Shown here: positions 22,501-33,700 of the stretch, in pieces
Numbering within the stretch: the stretch's first letter is position 1
Layout: each line of letters begins with the position of its first letter
Source: Epiperipatus broadwayi
Taxonomy: Eukaryota; Onychophora; Udeonychophora; Euonychophora; Peripatidae
Length of the DNA: 64,000 nucleotides
Direction of reading: 5' to 3'
Assembly: GCA_028023455.1 (NCBI GenBank)
Contig: JAQFVV010006215.1
Location: 8,109,230 to 8,173,229 of the forward strand
Position numbers and translations under genes: made by a program
Notes under the pieces: model-generated
Seen by the model: only the letters and a program-made list of their open reading frames with translations
Databases searched by the model: none
Told to the model about the DNA's origin: nothing

Positions 22501-22639
22501 CTTTAGTATTACTGTTTTTGTAAAGGTTGATATCACTTTATAAATAACCATATTTTACCCCCTCCTCTTTTTTTCAAAACCAAATAAGAAATTTAAAAGA
22601 CAAATAAGAATAAAAAATACACACAAACCTGACAATTAA
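19521..22639. other. Intronic DNA with minor repeats, no gene recognised
   Basis: Contains two copies of the phrase AATTCAGAGTTCCACTTAAT (near 19843 and 19970) in otherwise diverged flanks, suggesting an old duplication, and a clean 64-bp tandem repeat at 20563-20754. No coding similarity was recognised. Confidence 0.55.
20563..20754. repeat. Tandem repeat, three units of 64 bp
   Basis: Units begin TTTCATTTATAATTTATCAA at 20563, 20627 and 20691 and end TTATTCATAATTTTAG. The third unit diverges in its last bases. Unit identity is high (a handful of differences), indicating recent slippage or unequal exchange. Confidence 0.93.
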
Positions 22640-22699
22640 TAACTTCTTTCATATACACTTTAATGCAAAAAATAATAAAACTTCTTTATTTTCCTGACA

Positions 22700-22727
22700 G
22701 TTTCGACTGTCCAGCAGTCTTCATCAA
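22700..22727 (-). ncRNA. Hammerhead ribozyme core, PLE/retrozyme type (copy B)
   Basis: Minus strand: TTGATGA (C3 changed to T), A, stem II GACTG-CTGGA-CAGTC, GAAAC, then TGTC forming the minimal stem III and a GUC cleavage triplet, with AG following to pair with CT before the core. One core substitution predicts impaired cleavage. Confidence 0.7.
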
Positions 22728-22874
22728 AGCTTTCTCAAATTATGACTAGAGATTTTGGATGGAAAAGAATTTTGATATAATATAAAGATAATAAAAAATT
22801 TAGGTATATAAAAAAATCAGAAGAGAGAGCTGCTAATAATTTAAAGAGGGAGGGGGGTACTAAAAGTTTAATGG

Positions 22875-22958
22875 TAGTTTTTAAAGTTTGATTGTAACAG
22901 TTGAGATCAGGAGATATAGTTTTTAAAGTTTGATTGTAACAGTTGAGATCAGGAGATA
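22875..22958. repeat. 42-bp tandem duplication
   Basis: TAGTTTTTAAAGTTTGATTG at 22875 and 22917 begins two consecutive identical 42-bp units. It lies within the interior of the paired hammerhead element. Confidence 0.95.
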
Positions 22959-23646
22959 TAATGATGAGTTTAAAAAATAGTTTAAAAAAATGGTTTAAAA
23001 GTGTATTTAAAATAAAATAATAATATTATAGGTTAAAATAGATTATAAATTATTGAATGAATAAGTTAATAAAATGGATAATAATAAAAAAATAATAAAA
23101 ATATAAAAAATATTAAGTTAAAGTGGAGTATTTAAAGAGTAATAAAAATAAAATAAATAAAGAATAAAAATTTAGTTATAAAATAGGAAGAATGAGGTAC
23201 TATTAATATAAGTGTAAATTTAAAGAGGGGGATACTTAAAGTATAATGGTAAAAAAAATGTTTAAAATTTGAATTTAGCATTAAGGTTAGGAGATATTAA
23301 AGGTGCTTAGAATTACATTATAAATTAAAATAGATTATAAGTTATTGAATGATTGTTAGTAAAGTGAATAATAATAATGTGAAATATCAAAGATATTAGT
23401 TATATATTATGAGAATAAGATAAAATAAATAATAAAAATATAATACATATGTATGTGTATATATATATATATGTGTATGTGTGTATATACATGTATGTGT
23501 ATATGTATAGGAAATATTTTGATTAATAAATATAGAAGATTAAAAAGGGTAAGAAATGAATAATAATAATGTAAAATAAAAGAAGATGTATATAAAATAT
23601 ATGTTCATGTACATTTATATTCATATGTTTGTATTATGTTGTAGTT

Positions 23647-23675
23647 CTGAAGAAGATAGCTGGGGCAATCGAAAC
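23647..23675 (+). ncRNA. Hammerhead ribozyme core, PLE/retrozyme type (copy C)
   Basis: Plus strand: CTGAAGA (N7 = A is permitted), A, stem II GATAG...CAATC with one internal A-A mismatch, GAAAC, then TATA. The stem III partner is changed (G16.2 to A), so stem III is weaker than in the other copies. Upstream TTATGTTGTAGTT matches copy A. Confidence 0.65.
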
Positions 23676-23930
23676 TATACATTGTAGAAAAGGATGGAAA
23701 ATAAAGCATTGTAAAAGTAGTAAAATGCTTTTCAATTGAGTATTATATGGTATATATTTGGCAATGCAATAGGAAAGAGTAGTTATTATTGTCCACATTA
23801 ACTATCTATTTTCAACTTTTAAAATATAACTTGTTCAAAACAATATATATCAATTTTACAAATACTAAATATTTTTTTAAATTTTAGATATGGTATTATT
23901 AGAAATTATAAAATCCAATGATAAAATTAC

Positions 23931-24107
23931 CTCATCTTTATCCACAGCTTTCAATATTGCTACTATAGAGCCTTCTGAAGCATGTTCTTGGATGACAACA
24001 CTGATATTGTTTTCTGCAAATTCTGGTAAGTTATCATTGATATCACGAACTTTAATTAGAATAGTAGCATAGTTCATTAATATCATATCTTCACTAAAAA
24101 TATCTGG
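23931..24107 (-). CDS. Cadherin gene, fifth visible exon (EC linker)
   Basis: 177-bp exon, phase 0 to 0, acceptor CTTTTAG|CCA and donor GAG|GTAATT. It encodes residues 173-231. PDIFSEDMILMNYATILIKV closes one EC repeat, RDINDNLPEF gives the calcium-binding linker (DINDN at 194-198), ISVVIQEHASEG opens the next repeat with its glutamate, and AVDKDE ends the exon with the DxD(E) calcium motif. It joins STIFK from exon 36491-36575 and GDNA of exon 13111-13245 in frame. It is flanked by long introns full of repeats. Confidence 0.96.
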
Positions 24108-24356
24108 CTAAAAGTTAAATGTTTTAAATGATTATTTGAGTTAAATAATTGTTTGATTTATTTAATAAATAATAATAACAAATAAATATTAAAAATAAAA
24201 TTAATTTCCTCAAATTTTTATTTTTGAATTGTTGTGGAAATGGTTTTTGTTTTATTTTTTGAATGTTTACATCTTCTAAATAAATTATTAAACAACCTCC
24301 ATACTTCCACATATTCTTTTTAAAATCATATAAATCAAAATACAATAAAAGACAAA

Positions 24357-24412
24357 TGACCCCCAAGATATATTTCGTGCTCAACCAGCACTCATCAGTT
24401 GATCCAGGTCAC
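24357..24412 (-). ncRNA. Intact-core type I hammerhead ribozyme (repeat family)
   Basis: Minus strand, 24412 to 24357: GTGACCTGGATCAA (stem I), CTGATGA (24398-24392), stem II GTGCT-GGTTG-AGCAC with five pairs, GAAA (24376-24373), TATAT closing a short stem III, C17 at 24367, then TTGGGGGTCA as the other stem I strand. All catalytic-core positions (CUGANGA, GAA, A15.1-U16.1, H17) are satisfied; the cleavage triplet is AUC. Stem I pairs TTG:CAA plus a G-U and, beyond an internal loop, GGTCA:TGACC. In sister copies this outer helix is GATCA:TGATC, so a T:A pair has become C:G on both strands, a compensatory change. Only a fragment of the repeat remains around it. Confidence 0.82.
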
Positions 24413-24712
24413 CATTTTTCATATATATATATGAAGAGTATTTGTCTATAGTAAATTATTACATTTTGATTTATAAGTGTCAAACTTACTCGACCCACAA
24501 CTTTGACACTATCCACCTCAGATAAATAGAATAACGATTATCACTAATCATTTACTAAACTAGAGATTATTTCTAACACAGATATAAAATTTAAATCTCA
24601 GTTAAAGATTAATATATGTGATTTTTTTAAATTTAAGCATATACACACAAAAAGTTATTCACCTTTCTCTTCTATTTTAATCTCTTTAATTACATATAAA
24701 TATAACAATAAT

Positions 24713-26830
24713 TTGGTTATGGCTAAATTAAAGTTGAGTTTAAAAAGCATTAAAAGAGGGAAGAGATACGCAAGACAGGACTTGGATAAATTGAGACAAA
24801 TGGAAAAAGAAAAATTTGGTTTAGTATATGAAAATGAATTTAAAAGGATTGTTCAGGATGAGAATGAGTGTTGGAATAGAATTAAAAAAGGATTATTGAA
24901 AACAGCAAAAAAAATGAAATAGCTATTATTCATGGATAACTGAAGGTATGTTGGAAAAGATGGAAGTGTGAAAACAATGGAAGAATATAAATACTGAAGA
25001 AAGGCAAAAAGCATATAGAAAATTTAATAATGAACTAAGAAGAGAAACAGATTTAGCAAATGAAAAGTGGTTGGAGCAAGAATGTAAAAAGATAGAAAGG
25101 CTTCAACAGGTGAAAAGATATGATCTGGTATTTGATAGAATACGAAGTATCACTTGGAAGAAAAAGACATGGGTAGCAAGTGAGATTGCAGATATGAATG
25201 AAAGAAGGTTAACTGATAGTAATGATATATTAAAAAGATGGGATGAATATGTTCAGTGTCTGTTTAGTAGAGAAAATAATTTAATTAATTATGAACTTGA
25301 AAATGAAGAAGATGTTGAAATAGATGATAGAGGTATGGACATATTTCCAGATGAAAATCACACAAATGGAATGGTAAGGCTGTTGGATTTGATGCAATAT
25401 CTATAGAAGTTTTTGAGAGAAATGGGAGAATTTACTATGAAGAAAATAGTTGAACTTTGCAATTTGATATATAATAGGAAAGTTTGGCCTGAAGATTTTT
25501 TAACAACAATAATGATTCCAATTGCTAGAAAGAAGAAAGCTGCTAAATGTGAAGTGTATAGAACAATAAGTTTGTTGTCTCATGCTTCTAAAGTTTTATT
25601 GAGGATTTTAACTCAAAGGATTTATGGGAAGGTAGATTATTATATTGGTGAAGAACAGTTTGGTTTTTGGAAAGAGAAAAGTTCAAGAGATGCTATTGAT
25701 ATAGTTAGGACAATTGTGGAATGATATATTGAAAAAAGTAAAAAAAAATGGTATATGTTTTGTGGATTTAAAAAAGGCATTTGATAAAATAGTCTGGGAT
25801 AAAGTGATGTCCATCTTAAGAGATAAAGGAGTATTTTAGAAAGAAAGATGTTTGATTTGGACTATGTATATTGGTCAAAGGATATGAGTTAGATTTGGGA
25901 GTAATGAGACTGATGAAGTGAATATGAAAAATGGAGTTAGGCAAGGGTGTAGTATGTCATCTGTTCTGTTTAATATTTATTTAGAAGATATGCTAAATTA
26001 TTTGGACTGTGGAGGATCAATTGTTGGAGGGAGAGTAATAAAGTGTATAAGATTTGCAGCTGATATGGATCTTCTTGCTGAGGAGGAAAAGAATATTCAT
26101 AATATATTGACTAAATTGGAAGAAGAATGTATGGCATATGGAATGAAGATTAATATTGAACAAAACTAAGGGTTTATGGATAGGGAGAGATGCAAAAAGA
26201 CTGCAAATTGGAATCCATGATGACATGGTTCAACAGATGAAGGAATTTAGATAACTGGGTAGTTGGTTGAGTGAGGATGGAAGAAGTGAAGATGAAGTTA
26301 AAAGAAGAATAGCACTGGCAAAGGAGATATTTGTGAAGAGAAAGAAGATATTTTGTGGACCTTTGGAAAGAGAATTAAGGAAGAGATTAATTAAATGTTA
26401 TGTGTGGAGTGTATTAATATATAGTTGTGAGACAGGGACAGTGAGTAATAGAATTAAAAAACAATTGGAAGCTTTTAAGATGTGAACATGGAAAAAAATG
26501 GAAAAATCAGTTGGATGAGTAAAATAACAAATGAAGAAGTTTTGAAAAGAGCAAATGGGGAAAGAAGATTGATTGAGAATATCAGAGGGAGAGAAAGAAA
26601 AACTGGATCGGACAGATATTGAGATTGAGATTATAGTTTAATGAAAGATGTTTTGGAAAAAATGGGGGTGGAAATAAAAAGAAAGGAGGGAAGAAATTGA
26701 CATTATTGGATGATATAAGAGATGGGAAGACATATAGAATTGAAGAAATGGGTAAGGAAGAGAATGGAATGGATGTTGTGACTACTACTCTCTGGACCTG
26801 TCTATTGGACAGAATACTATTGATTGATAA
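24713..26830 (+). pseudogene. Non-LTR retrotransposon remnant (RT with FAAD in place of FADD)
   Basis: Successive plus-strand frames read: a linker with SIKRGKRYARQDLDKLRQME (24.75 kb); WKKKTWVASEIADMNERRL (25.16); the RT fingers with LCNLIYNRKVWPEDF, ISLLSHASKVLLRIL and EEQFGFWKEKSSRDAIDIV (25.45-25.72); VRQGCSMSSVLFNIYLEDML (25.93); IRFAADMDLLAEEE (26.05). The first catalytic aspartate of FADD is alanine. The tail gives RIALAKEIF, RKRLIKCYVWSVLIYSCET and KNWIGQILR (usual NWIGHILR). The upstream endonuclease is not evident, suggesting 5' truncation. At least five frame breaks are present. Clade is not certain; RTE- or CR1-like families share this ending. Confidence 0.85.
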
Positions 26831-27048
26831 TAAAAAAATTAATAAATATAATGGTAATTAACTATTATATACAGTCTTTCAATCTACATAGGTACTTTCG
26901 GTTAATTCCTTAACTCTCCTCAATTGCCATTAAATTCAAAAAACATAATGGAAACAAACATCACCAATTCAAATCTCATGAATTCCAAATTTTAATGTTA
27001 GCAGCTTGTTTATTAATTATTTTACTTCTATTTAGTAAAACTGTGTCC

Positions 27049-28400
27049 TTAATTTTTTTTTTTATTATGGTTTCTCTCTTCATAAAGAATCTTAATACTT
27101 TCAATATCAAATTTAAATTTATATTTACATGGCCTTTCATGATCCAAGAAAACTGAAACAGTCATTAAATTATTATTACTTTTACTTTTCACATGCTTAT
27201 ATAATAATTCATGCTCCTTTAATCTTTTTTCAATATTGCACCTCAATTCACCTATATATGATAACATACACCCACAAAAAATTTGATACACAACATTATT
27301 TTTCTGCTTGACAGCTATGACATTTTTAGAATTATTCACTAACTTATTTATTAACATTATTTGCAACACAAAATGAAATATTAACATAACCTTATATATA
27401 TATCTTTAAAAAATTTCACTTGAGTATTTGAAATATATAGATGTCCATTTGTTATTATGAATTTTCAACTCCTTTAAAACCTTATAACTCTTTTAAATTG
27501 ACAAAAAGTATTGTTAATCTGTTCAATCTTATAACCAACTTCAAACAATTCCTTGGAAATATCTCACTTTTTTAAAATTTATTACACTGTAATGACATAA
27601 TTTTTCATTATGAAATAAAAAAATCTAAAACTTGACATCTCATGCATAATTGGTACTTTTGATTTACAATTTATATATCCCCTTTTTTGAAATAGTTTGA
27701 TTATTAATTAATAACTTAATATACTATTATCTCTTGTAAGGAATTAAATCCAAATATTTAATACATCTGTACTGTTCCTATTCAATAGTCCATTTCAAGC
27801 CATTCAAATTATTTAACTCCTTTACAAGCAAATTTATAGTATTGATATTTTCACAAACAAAAACATCACCCATAAACCTTTTGTAAATTTTAATATCTTT
27901 AAAAGTTCACATATCTAAAATATTACTTTCATATGTAGACAAAACAAAATTGCAAACTTGTACAACAACAGGCAGACCCATAGATCAATCAATAGACATT
28001 TTACAATATCCACCTTCAAAAGAAGCATGTTATCATCAAATTTTTTTAAAGAATCAATAACAAATTTTACAATATTTACAAACACCTTTACTTTTTAATG
28101 CATGTTTAATTATTTTTATGGAATTCATTCTATCAATAGAATTATATATTTCTGTCACATCTAACGAAGCAATAACATCACCCTCATTAATCACTATATT
28201 TTTAATTCTATCTACAAAATCAAAAGATGAAGCAATAGTATTTTTCCCAAATCCTAAAAACTCTTGTAACAGCTTACCAATATATTTAGAAGTTTGATAT
28301 ATAAATGAACCACTAAAATTAATCATAATTCGCAAAGGAATACCTTTTATGTAACTTTATATTTGCAAAAATATGAGGACATATAGCTCAGGAAGAATAT
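27049..28400 (-). pseudogene. Penelope-like element: RT and GIY-YIG nuclease remnants
   Basis: Minus strand from about 28390: PHIFANIKLHK then IPLRIMINFSGSFIYQTSKY and SSFDFVDRIKNI (28335-28054) are the PLE RT fingers, with DVIASLDVTEIYNSI as the A-motif region. Further on, IYKRFMGDVFVF near 27880 is the YVDD-type catalytic box with the first Asp read as Gly. The frame 27387-27049 holds VVYQIFCGCMLSYIGELRC then IEKRLKEHE, the GIY-YIG nuclease with its arginine. PLE RTs are related to telomerase and integrate through GIY-YIG cleavage. Frameshifts and stops separate the domains, so it is inactive. It is a different lineage from the PLE at 48 kb. Confidence 0.85.
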
Positions 28401-28899
28401 ATCTTATAGAATACATTATTACTTAAAGCCTTATTCTTAACTTTTTTAAACTATTTTTTAATAAATTTTATTCTCTAACCATCCATATTATGTTCTTCAA
28501 TCAAAAAGAAAACACATTTATCCATTTGCACTTTAACTTTCTCAATATATTGACATTGATTTAAAGGAGTTGAAGATTGATAATAAAAAATGGATACCTA
28601 TTCCATATATTTCAAATGCTCAAGTGAAATTTTTTAAGGATATATATAAAGAATGTTTCATTTTTTTTGTCAAATAATTTATTATAATTATGTTATTACA
28701 TTAGCAGTTATGATATTCTAATATATAGTTTTAAATTTAATTGTCCAGGCTGATTATGTTATCTTTTAATCATCAGTCTCTTTATCTCTTTGCCATTGGC
28801 GCAGTTGCTGTGTAGATTTTTGGGATATATTTTATGTGATATGATTTCATATTCCTTCATTTGGAATTGTCAGACTTTAGCCTTTTATTCTTTTCCCTT

Positions 28900-31800
28900 T
28901 TAGGAACATCCTCCCATTAATTGGAGACATGGTGAGTCTAAATCCAACATGTCCCATGTCATAGAGAAAATGATCTCAAAGATTATCAATTCATCTCTTG
29001 TTTTTATCTGTTTCATTTTTTTCCGCATAAAGGCAATAGGATCAAATTTATCAAGTTTAAACACTAGCTTACATCTAGTAAGCCATGTCAAATGATCTAG
29101 AATTAGCATCAGTCTAATTTCTGGGAATGATCCCTTTCTGATACTGTCTTTCCGATTAGATAATTTAGCTTTATCTACCTTAATCCAACTCATTAATATT
29201 TTTTGAGCTGCATTAGCTGAACACATCCAAACCTGAAATGTTTTCATCTTCTCTTTTACAAATTGTGCAGATTGATTCAATTCATGAGTACCCTCTTTTA
29301 TTAATGAAAAACTCATTGGTAGATAATGCATTGACATTGATTTTATTAGATAATCCAGGTGACCTTTTAATTCAGTGAACTTCATACCGAAGGTCTGCCA
29401 GTATGTTAACTTGTTTTGGAATGTGTCTTTATCAATTATTATCCATTTTGTGAGATCATTTCATTGAAGACCCAGTCAATTTTTTCTCTGTGTTGGTGCA
29501 GGCTAGTTCGTTAGAATAAAGAGTTTAGAGATTTCTTCATTCTCTTGATTAATTTTTAATTTATGAAAAAAATTACAAGACTTTTGGAACCATAAGGTAG
29601 ATATGTCATGAAGACACATTCCATTAATGGCCCTGGGCTGTTGCATCTGTCTGTAGTCTATTTCTACTGCTTTCTTCCTCCAGAACAACCTAGAACATAG
29701 GGAAGCAATCCTTAATATGAAGCATTTGGTAGGTTTAATCACAAGAAGATAGTACTTTATCTGAAGCATTTGGTGGGTTTAATCACAAGAAGATAGTACT
29801 TTATCTTGGTCAACACCATCATATTTAGAAGTGTGCCCTTGCCATAAATGGAAAGATATATTCCAGATAAAGAAGTAGTTATCTTTTTAGTTACTTCTAG
29901 CAGGGATTGTTGGATATTGCTCTCATTGAGACTGATGACAAAGTGTATTGGGAAGCCGAAGAATTTCTGCAGCTTGGCCACAAATCTCGAGGTAACCATT
30001 TGTTCCAAGATCAATTTCCAAGCCACAGACTTGCTCAGATTAAATTTGAGGCCATAAGATTTTGAGTATTCATCTCAGTCTTAGTATGTGTTTTTCAGAT
30101 GGGAGAATCAATAGTAAATCATCCATGTAGGACAGATGTTTAACTATTTTCTTAATTGGATGAATATACAGATCTGGGAAATTTGTTTCAATACTTTCAA
30201 GAAGAGAGTTTATGTATACAATGAACAGGTGAACAGGAGAGCTCTCAGTGGAGAGCCTTGTGGGATAAAAAAAAGGCTTAAATCCCAGGGCAACCTTTCC
30301 ATTGAGTGTCAGTAAAATTTCCCTGTTCATCAGAAGGTTCTCTATGATTGTGATAAACACCTTGGAAACTGAGTATCTGGTTAGGATTTCAAGCAGGGTA
30401 TTTATTCTGAGTCAAATACTGCCAAGATATCTACTACTTGAATAACAATCAAACCAGCCTTTCTTGATTGTTCTGATGTAATCAATTGTAAGATTAAGTT
30501 GGGAAACCGTGTCCACAGTCGAGGTACCATTCTTGGCAAACTGCAAAGATGATATATGCTTGTATATAATTTCATGTATGTGATTCTTTGATTAATCCCT
30601 TGATCAATACTGGGGTCATTGACATCGGTCTCAAATAATTAATATCTGTGGGGACACCATGCTTTTTCACAAAAGGCACCAGCGAGATTGGATAAAGGCT
30701 TTGTATATCCCTGAATCCCTTAGAGTTTGTCAATCATGTTTTTAATTATTGGAATGGTGAAATGACTGAGGTGCAGGAACATGAATTTAGGCACTGCATG
30801 TGATCCCGGGTGCATCCTATCAGGAATGGTTTTGACTTTTGGAGAATCTTTGCTTCTGTAATCCCATGTAGACCATCACTTTTTACACTGTAATCATGTC
30901 TTACTTGTTATGCTGTACCTTTCTGTAATTTCTCTTTAAAGTGATGATGAATTTTCATCAAAATTGTGGTGCCTATATAAAATTGCCCACCAATAAAGAG
31001 GGATGCCGGTGTAATTAATTGCCAACCGCCCACTCAATATAGATTTTTGTCCAGCAGTGGCAGTTGGCAAGAAAAATTTTTGTCCTTTTGATTGCAATAA
31101 ATTGTGCTAGTGCCCTTTCTGTATCTTTGTATTTTTCTTTCAATTCTAAAATTAATTTTGTGTTTCCCATTATATTTGGGTCTGAATTCATCCTATTTTG
31201 TATATTGTTTAAATCTTGCATGAGAATGACTGGTCCTTTTTGGTTTCTTGTTTAAAATTCAATGATCGATCTTATTATTTCAATAAATCCGATCCATGCT
31301 TCAATTGATGGCGGGCTTAAGATGTTAATTTTCTGGAGATATATATATATCTGAGAAAACTCTGTTGGGGTATGGACTTTGTTAAGCACCCTAATTGTTT
31401 TCATAAGTCCATCAGGGTTGGGCAGCACCTTTTACTTCGATCCAGACCTTCAAGGCCAGGTAATCTGAGAAGACCAGATGTCTCAATTAAAAAATGAAGG
31501 TCTGAGGTATAATATAACAGATCGATGAATGTTTTACTTCTTTTGGTATAGAAGGAATATGCGCCAGAGGGGAAAAAACCCTAGCACACATAAATCCCCT
31601 ATTAATTAAATGGATATATTTTTTATTAAATGTTTCATACAGTAAATTAAAATCCCCAAAGAGGATGGCCGGCCCTGGGCAGGAGGAAATCACCATGTTG
31701 ATCTTGCATATTACTTTTAGAATTACTAACTCTTTATTCTACAGATATAGATAAATAATATGAAGTGTAATGTTTTCGGTCTTTACATTTAGGATAAGAC

Positions 31801-32058
31801 AATTACAGTCAGTGGATATTAATTTAAATTCAGAGGCCCCAAATTTTTATTAATCCCCCCCCCTCAGCTGCTGCTGATCCTATATGAAAATTGATGTATC
31901 CAAAAGGTTCAAGTATTTGGCCAATTCTGAGAACCATGTTGGCATGAATTTTCATTTCTGATAAACAGACAATATTTGGTGTTTCCTTGATTAGCCATTT
32001 TTGATAGCAAAGGCTCTGTTGGTTGAATTCAAAGCCCTTACATTTATTCCCACTATCA
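28900..32058 (-). pseudogene. LINE ORF2 (AP endonuclease and reverse transcriptase), decayed
   Basis: Starts near an ATG at 32058. VGINVRALNSTNRAFAIKN is the endonuclease N-terminal motif, and CLSEMKIHAN carries the catalytic-glutamate region in a shifted frame. SSCPGPAILFGDFNLLYE (near 31670) is the GDFN box. The RT palm reads FFYPTRLSTESSPVHLFIVY, then VKHLSYMDDLLLILPS near 30100-30140. The SYADD box appears as SYMDD with both aspartates kept. Later segments include KNGTSTVDT- and MAWKLILEQMVTSRF-type stretches and a C-terminal frame at 29385-28900 (161 codons) with WLTRCKLVFKLDKFDP. Stops and frameshifts occur throughout, so no functional protein is made. Confidence 0.8.
29719..29806. repeat. 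44-bp tandem duplication inside LINE ORF2
   Basis: GAAGCATTTGGT(A/G)GGTTTAATC begins at 29719 and again at 29763. 44 is not a multiple of three, so the duplication itself shifts the ORF2 frame, explaining why two overlapping minus-strand frames share the residues YYLLVIKPTKCF. Confidence 0.95.
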
Positions 32059-32442
32059 TTTTAATCTTAATTAAATTACTTCCCAGCATTGGCACTTCCT
32101 TTCTGACCACCAACCACTATTTTCTAGTTCAAATTTCACATAAATGTTTTTATGATTAGGGTCAGCAGTAAGATGACCACCAATAGACTAGTTGATTGAT
32201 TCATTTTTTGGGAGCAGTGATTCAGTATTACATTATGACATATATCATTAAGTGGGCCATAATTTTTGTTCATAAACATCGCATCCATTATGATGTCCAG
32301 AGTGATGAATCCCATTGTGACCCATCTTCTTGAATTTGGGCTCGGTCTTCATCCGCAGACACTTCATCATTGTGAGATTACAAAATCTTCAATGGATCTG
32401 TTGGCATAGCTGAACCTTCAATGAAACTAATCCTTTTAGTTA

Positions 32443-33654
32443 ATTTTTTTCCAGGCCTATTTCTCCCTTGTCCACTATGTCATTTTCCATTTCAAGTTCT
32501 TCTGTCGAAGAAGTTGATGATGGATCTTCACGCTCATTATTTTCTGTATTTATTGATTTGTTTTCTTTATTTCTTCTTGCAGTGAGTCTAGGCCTCTTCT
32601 TTTGATTTTGATCATCCTTGGGTTCTCTATCCACAGAAATCATATTCTGATCACTGGATGCATCAGATATTTCAAGTGAGTTTATATGAAACTTCAGAAT
32701 CTTGTTTTCTGTCTACCATTCTCTTGGTTTCCCTTTTTTTGCGACCATGTTTGCTTTCTTTCAGTGGAGTGGGGCAGAACTCACAAATGGACATCCCAAG
32801 CTTGGAGTTATTTCTTCATTCTAGTCTGAGTCATCTGTTGTGACATAAATTTGTATCTGCAGAATTGTTAATAAATAGTTCAGGTTGATTATTAGATGCC
32901 ATGCTTTCATTTCTTTCCCATATTGATTATGTTATGTTTTGAATATTTGTAGAAATTGAGGATGTATCTGGTATCAATTCAGGATCATTTCTGTTTATTT
33001 CAGAGTTTTTATTATGATAGTTACAACTATAAAAATGGGAATTTCTTGTCTCCACATCTTATACATATTTTCCTTGGGCAATCATGAATGAGATAATCCC
33101 ATCACTTGCATAAAAAACATTCAGGTGCTACTCTTCGAAATGATATAATAAGTGGTGGCTCCTACACCATAAAAATCGTGAGTATTTCATATGGTGTAAC
33201 TCCCTTTTTTAATGCTATTGTAAATGTTGCTGTGTTGGAGAGAACGTGGTTTTGCCCTTTTTTCTTTGATATAATTGAATCTAGATACACACCTATAGGG
33301 ATTTAATAGTTTTGTAAATCATTTGATGGAAGATCAATAAAACAATTTTTTACTGATCCATAAACAATCAATGGTCTGTCAATGTCTATTTGACAAAAAC
33401 AGAGATTTCCCAAAGTTCGATAATTGTTCATGAAAATTATGATGTTTTCAATTTAAGACTCATGGTTTTGTAGTTGAGATAAAAGGTGGCTGCAAGGGTC
33501 TAGGTGCAGTGCTCTCAGATCCAAGGCTCCTCACTGATGAAGGCCACAAACCAGAAACTAGTCCAGGGATACTGGATGAGTAGACACTAGATGGGGATTT
33601 TATGCACAAGCCTTCTGGCATAAATTGATTACTTTGGCTTGCACTGAGTGGCAA
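32443..33654 (-). pseudogene. LINE ORF1 with zinc knuckle, decayed
   Basis: Begins MPLSASQSNQFMPEGLCIKS at 33654, a Ser/Pro-rich N-terminus. Near 33125-33080 it reads CFLCK-stop-WDYLIHDC, which fits a C-x2-C-x4-H-x4-C zinc knuckle with the His replaced by Tyr, followed by a second ICIRC pair. The C-terminal part (32643-32443) is strongly charged (EPKDDQNQKKRPRLTARRNK, then an Asp/Glu-rich run). Gag-like ORF1 proteins bind element RNA. It is interrupted by stops in between, so it is a pseudogene. Confidence 0.72.
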
Positions 33655-33700
33655 TACATATAGAGAGTTTTTGCCTGTCTGATGAATAGATTAGCATTGA

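Larger units (their letters stand above)
22640..23720. mobile_element. Paired outward-facing hammerhead elements
   Basis: A minus-strand hammerhead core at 22700-22727 and a plus-strand core at 23647-23675 face outward from a non-coding, G- and A-rich interior. The outer flanks share the family tail: GAAAC, about 15-25 nt, an ATAAAG-like segment and GCATT(A)AAG. The interior has a partial direct duplication. Blocks beginning AAAGAGGG, TAATGGTA and AAAATAGATTATAA recur about 380 bp apart (22842 and 23222). A 42-bp unit is also duplicated at 22875-22958. This could be two non-autonomous HHR elements inserted head to head, or one element that duplicated by inversion. Confidence 0.6.
28880..33700 (-). 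mobile_element. Nearly full-length two-ORF LINE on the minus strand
   Basis: A continuous 4.8-kb LINE: ORF1 from 33654, ORF2 endonuclease from about 32058, RT near 30.1-30.4 kb and a C-terminal region ending near 28900. The order ORF1, endonuclease, RT, C-terminus and the zinc-knuckle ORF1 fit an L1/Tx1-like non-LTR element; clade is tentative. The 5' end is also present as a small inverted pair at 11690-11908. Decay is moderate, with scattered stops and frameshifts and a 44-bp internal tandem duplication at 29719-29806. It fills much of the intron between cadherin exons 36491-36575 and 23931-24107 and runs in the same orientation as that gene. Confidence 0.82.
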
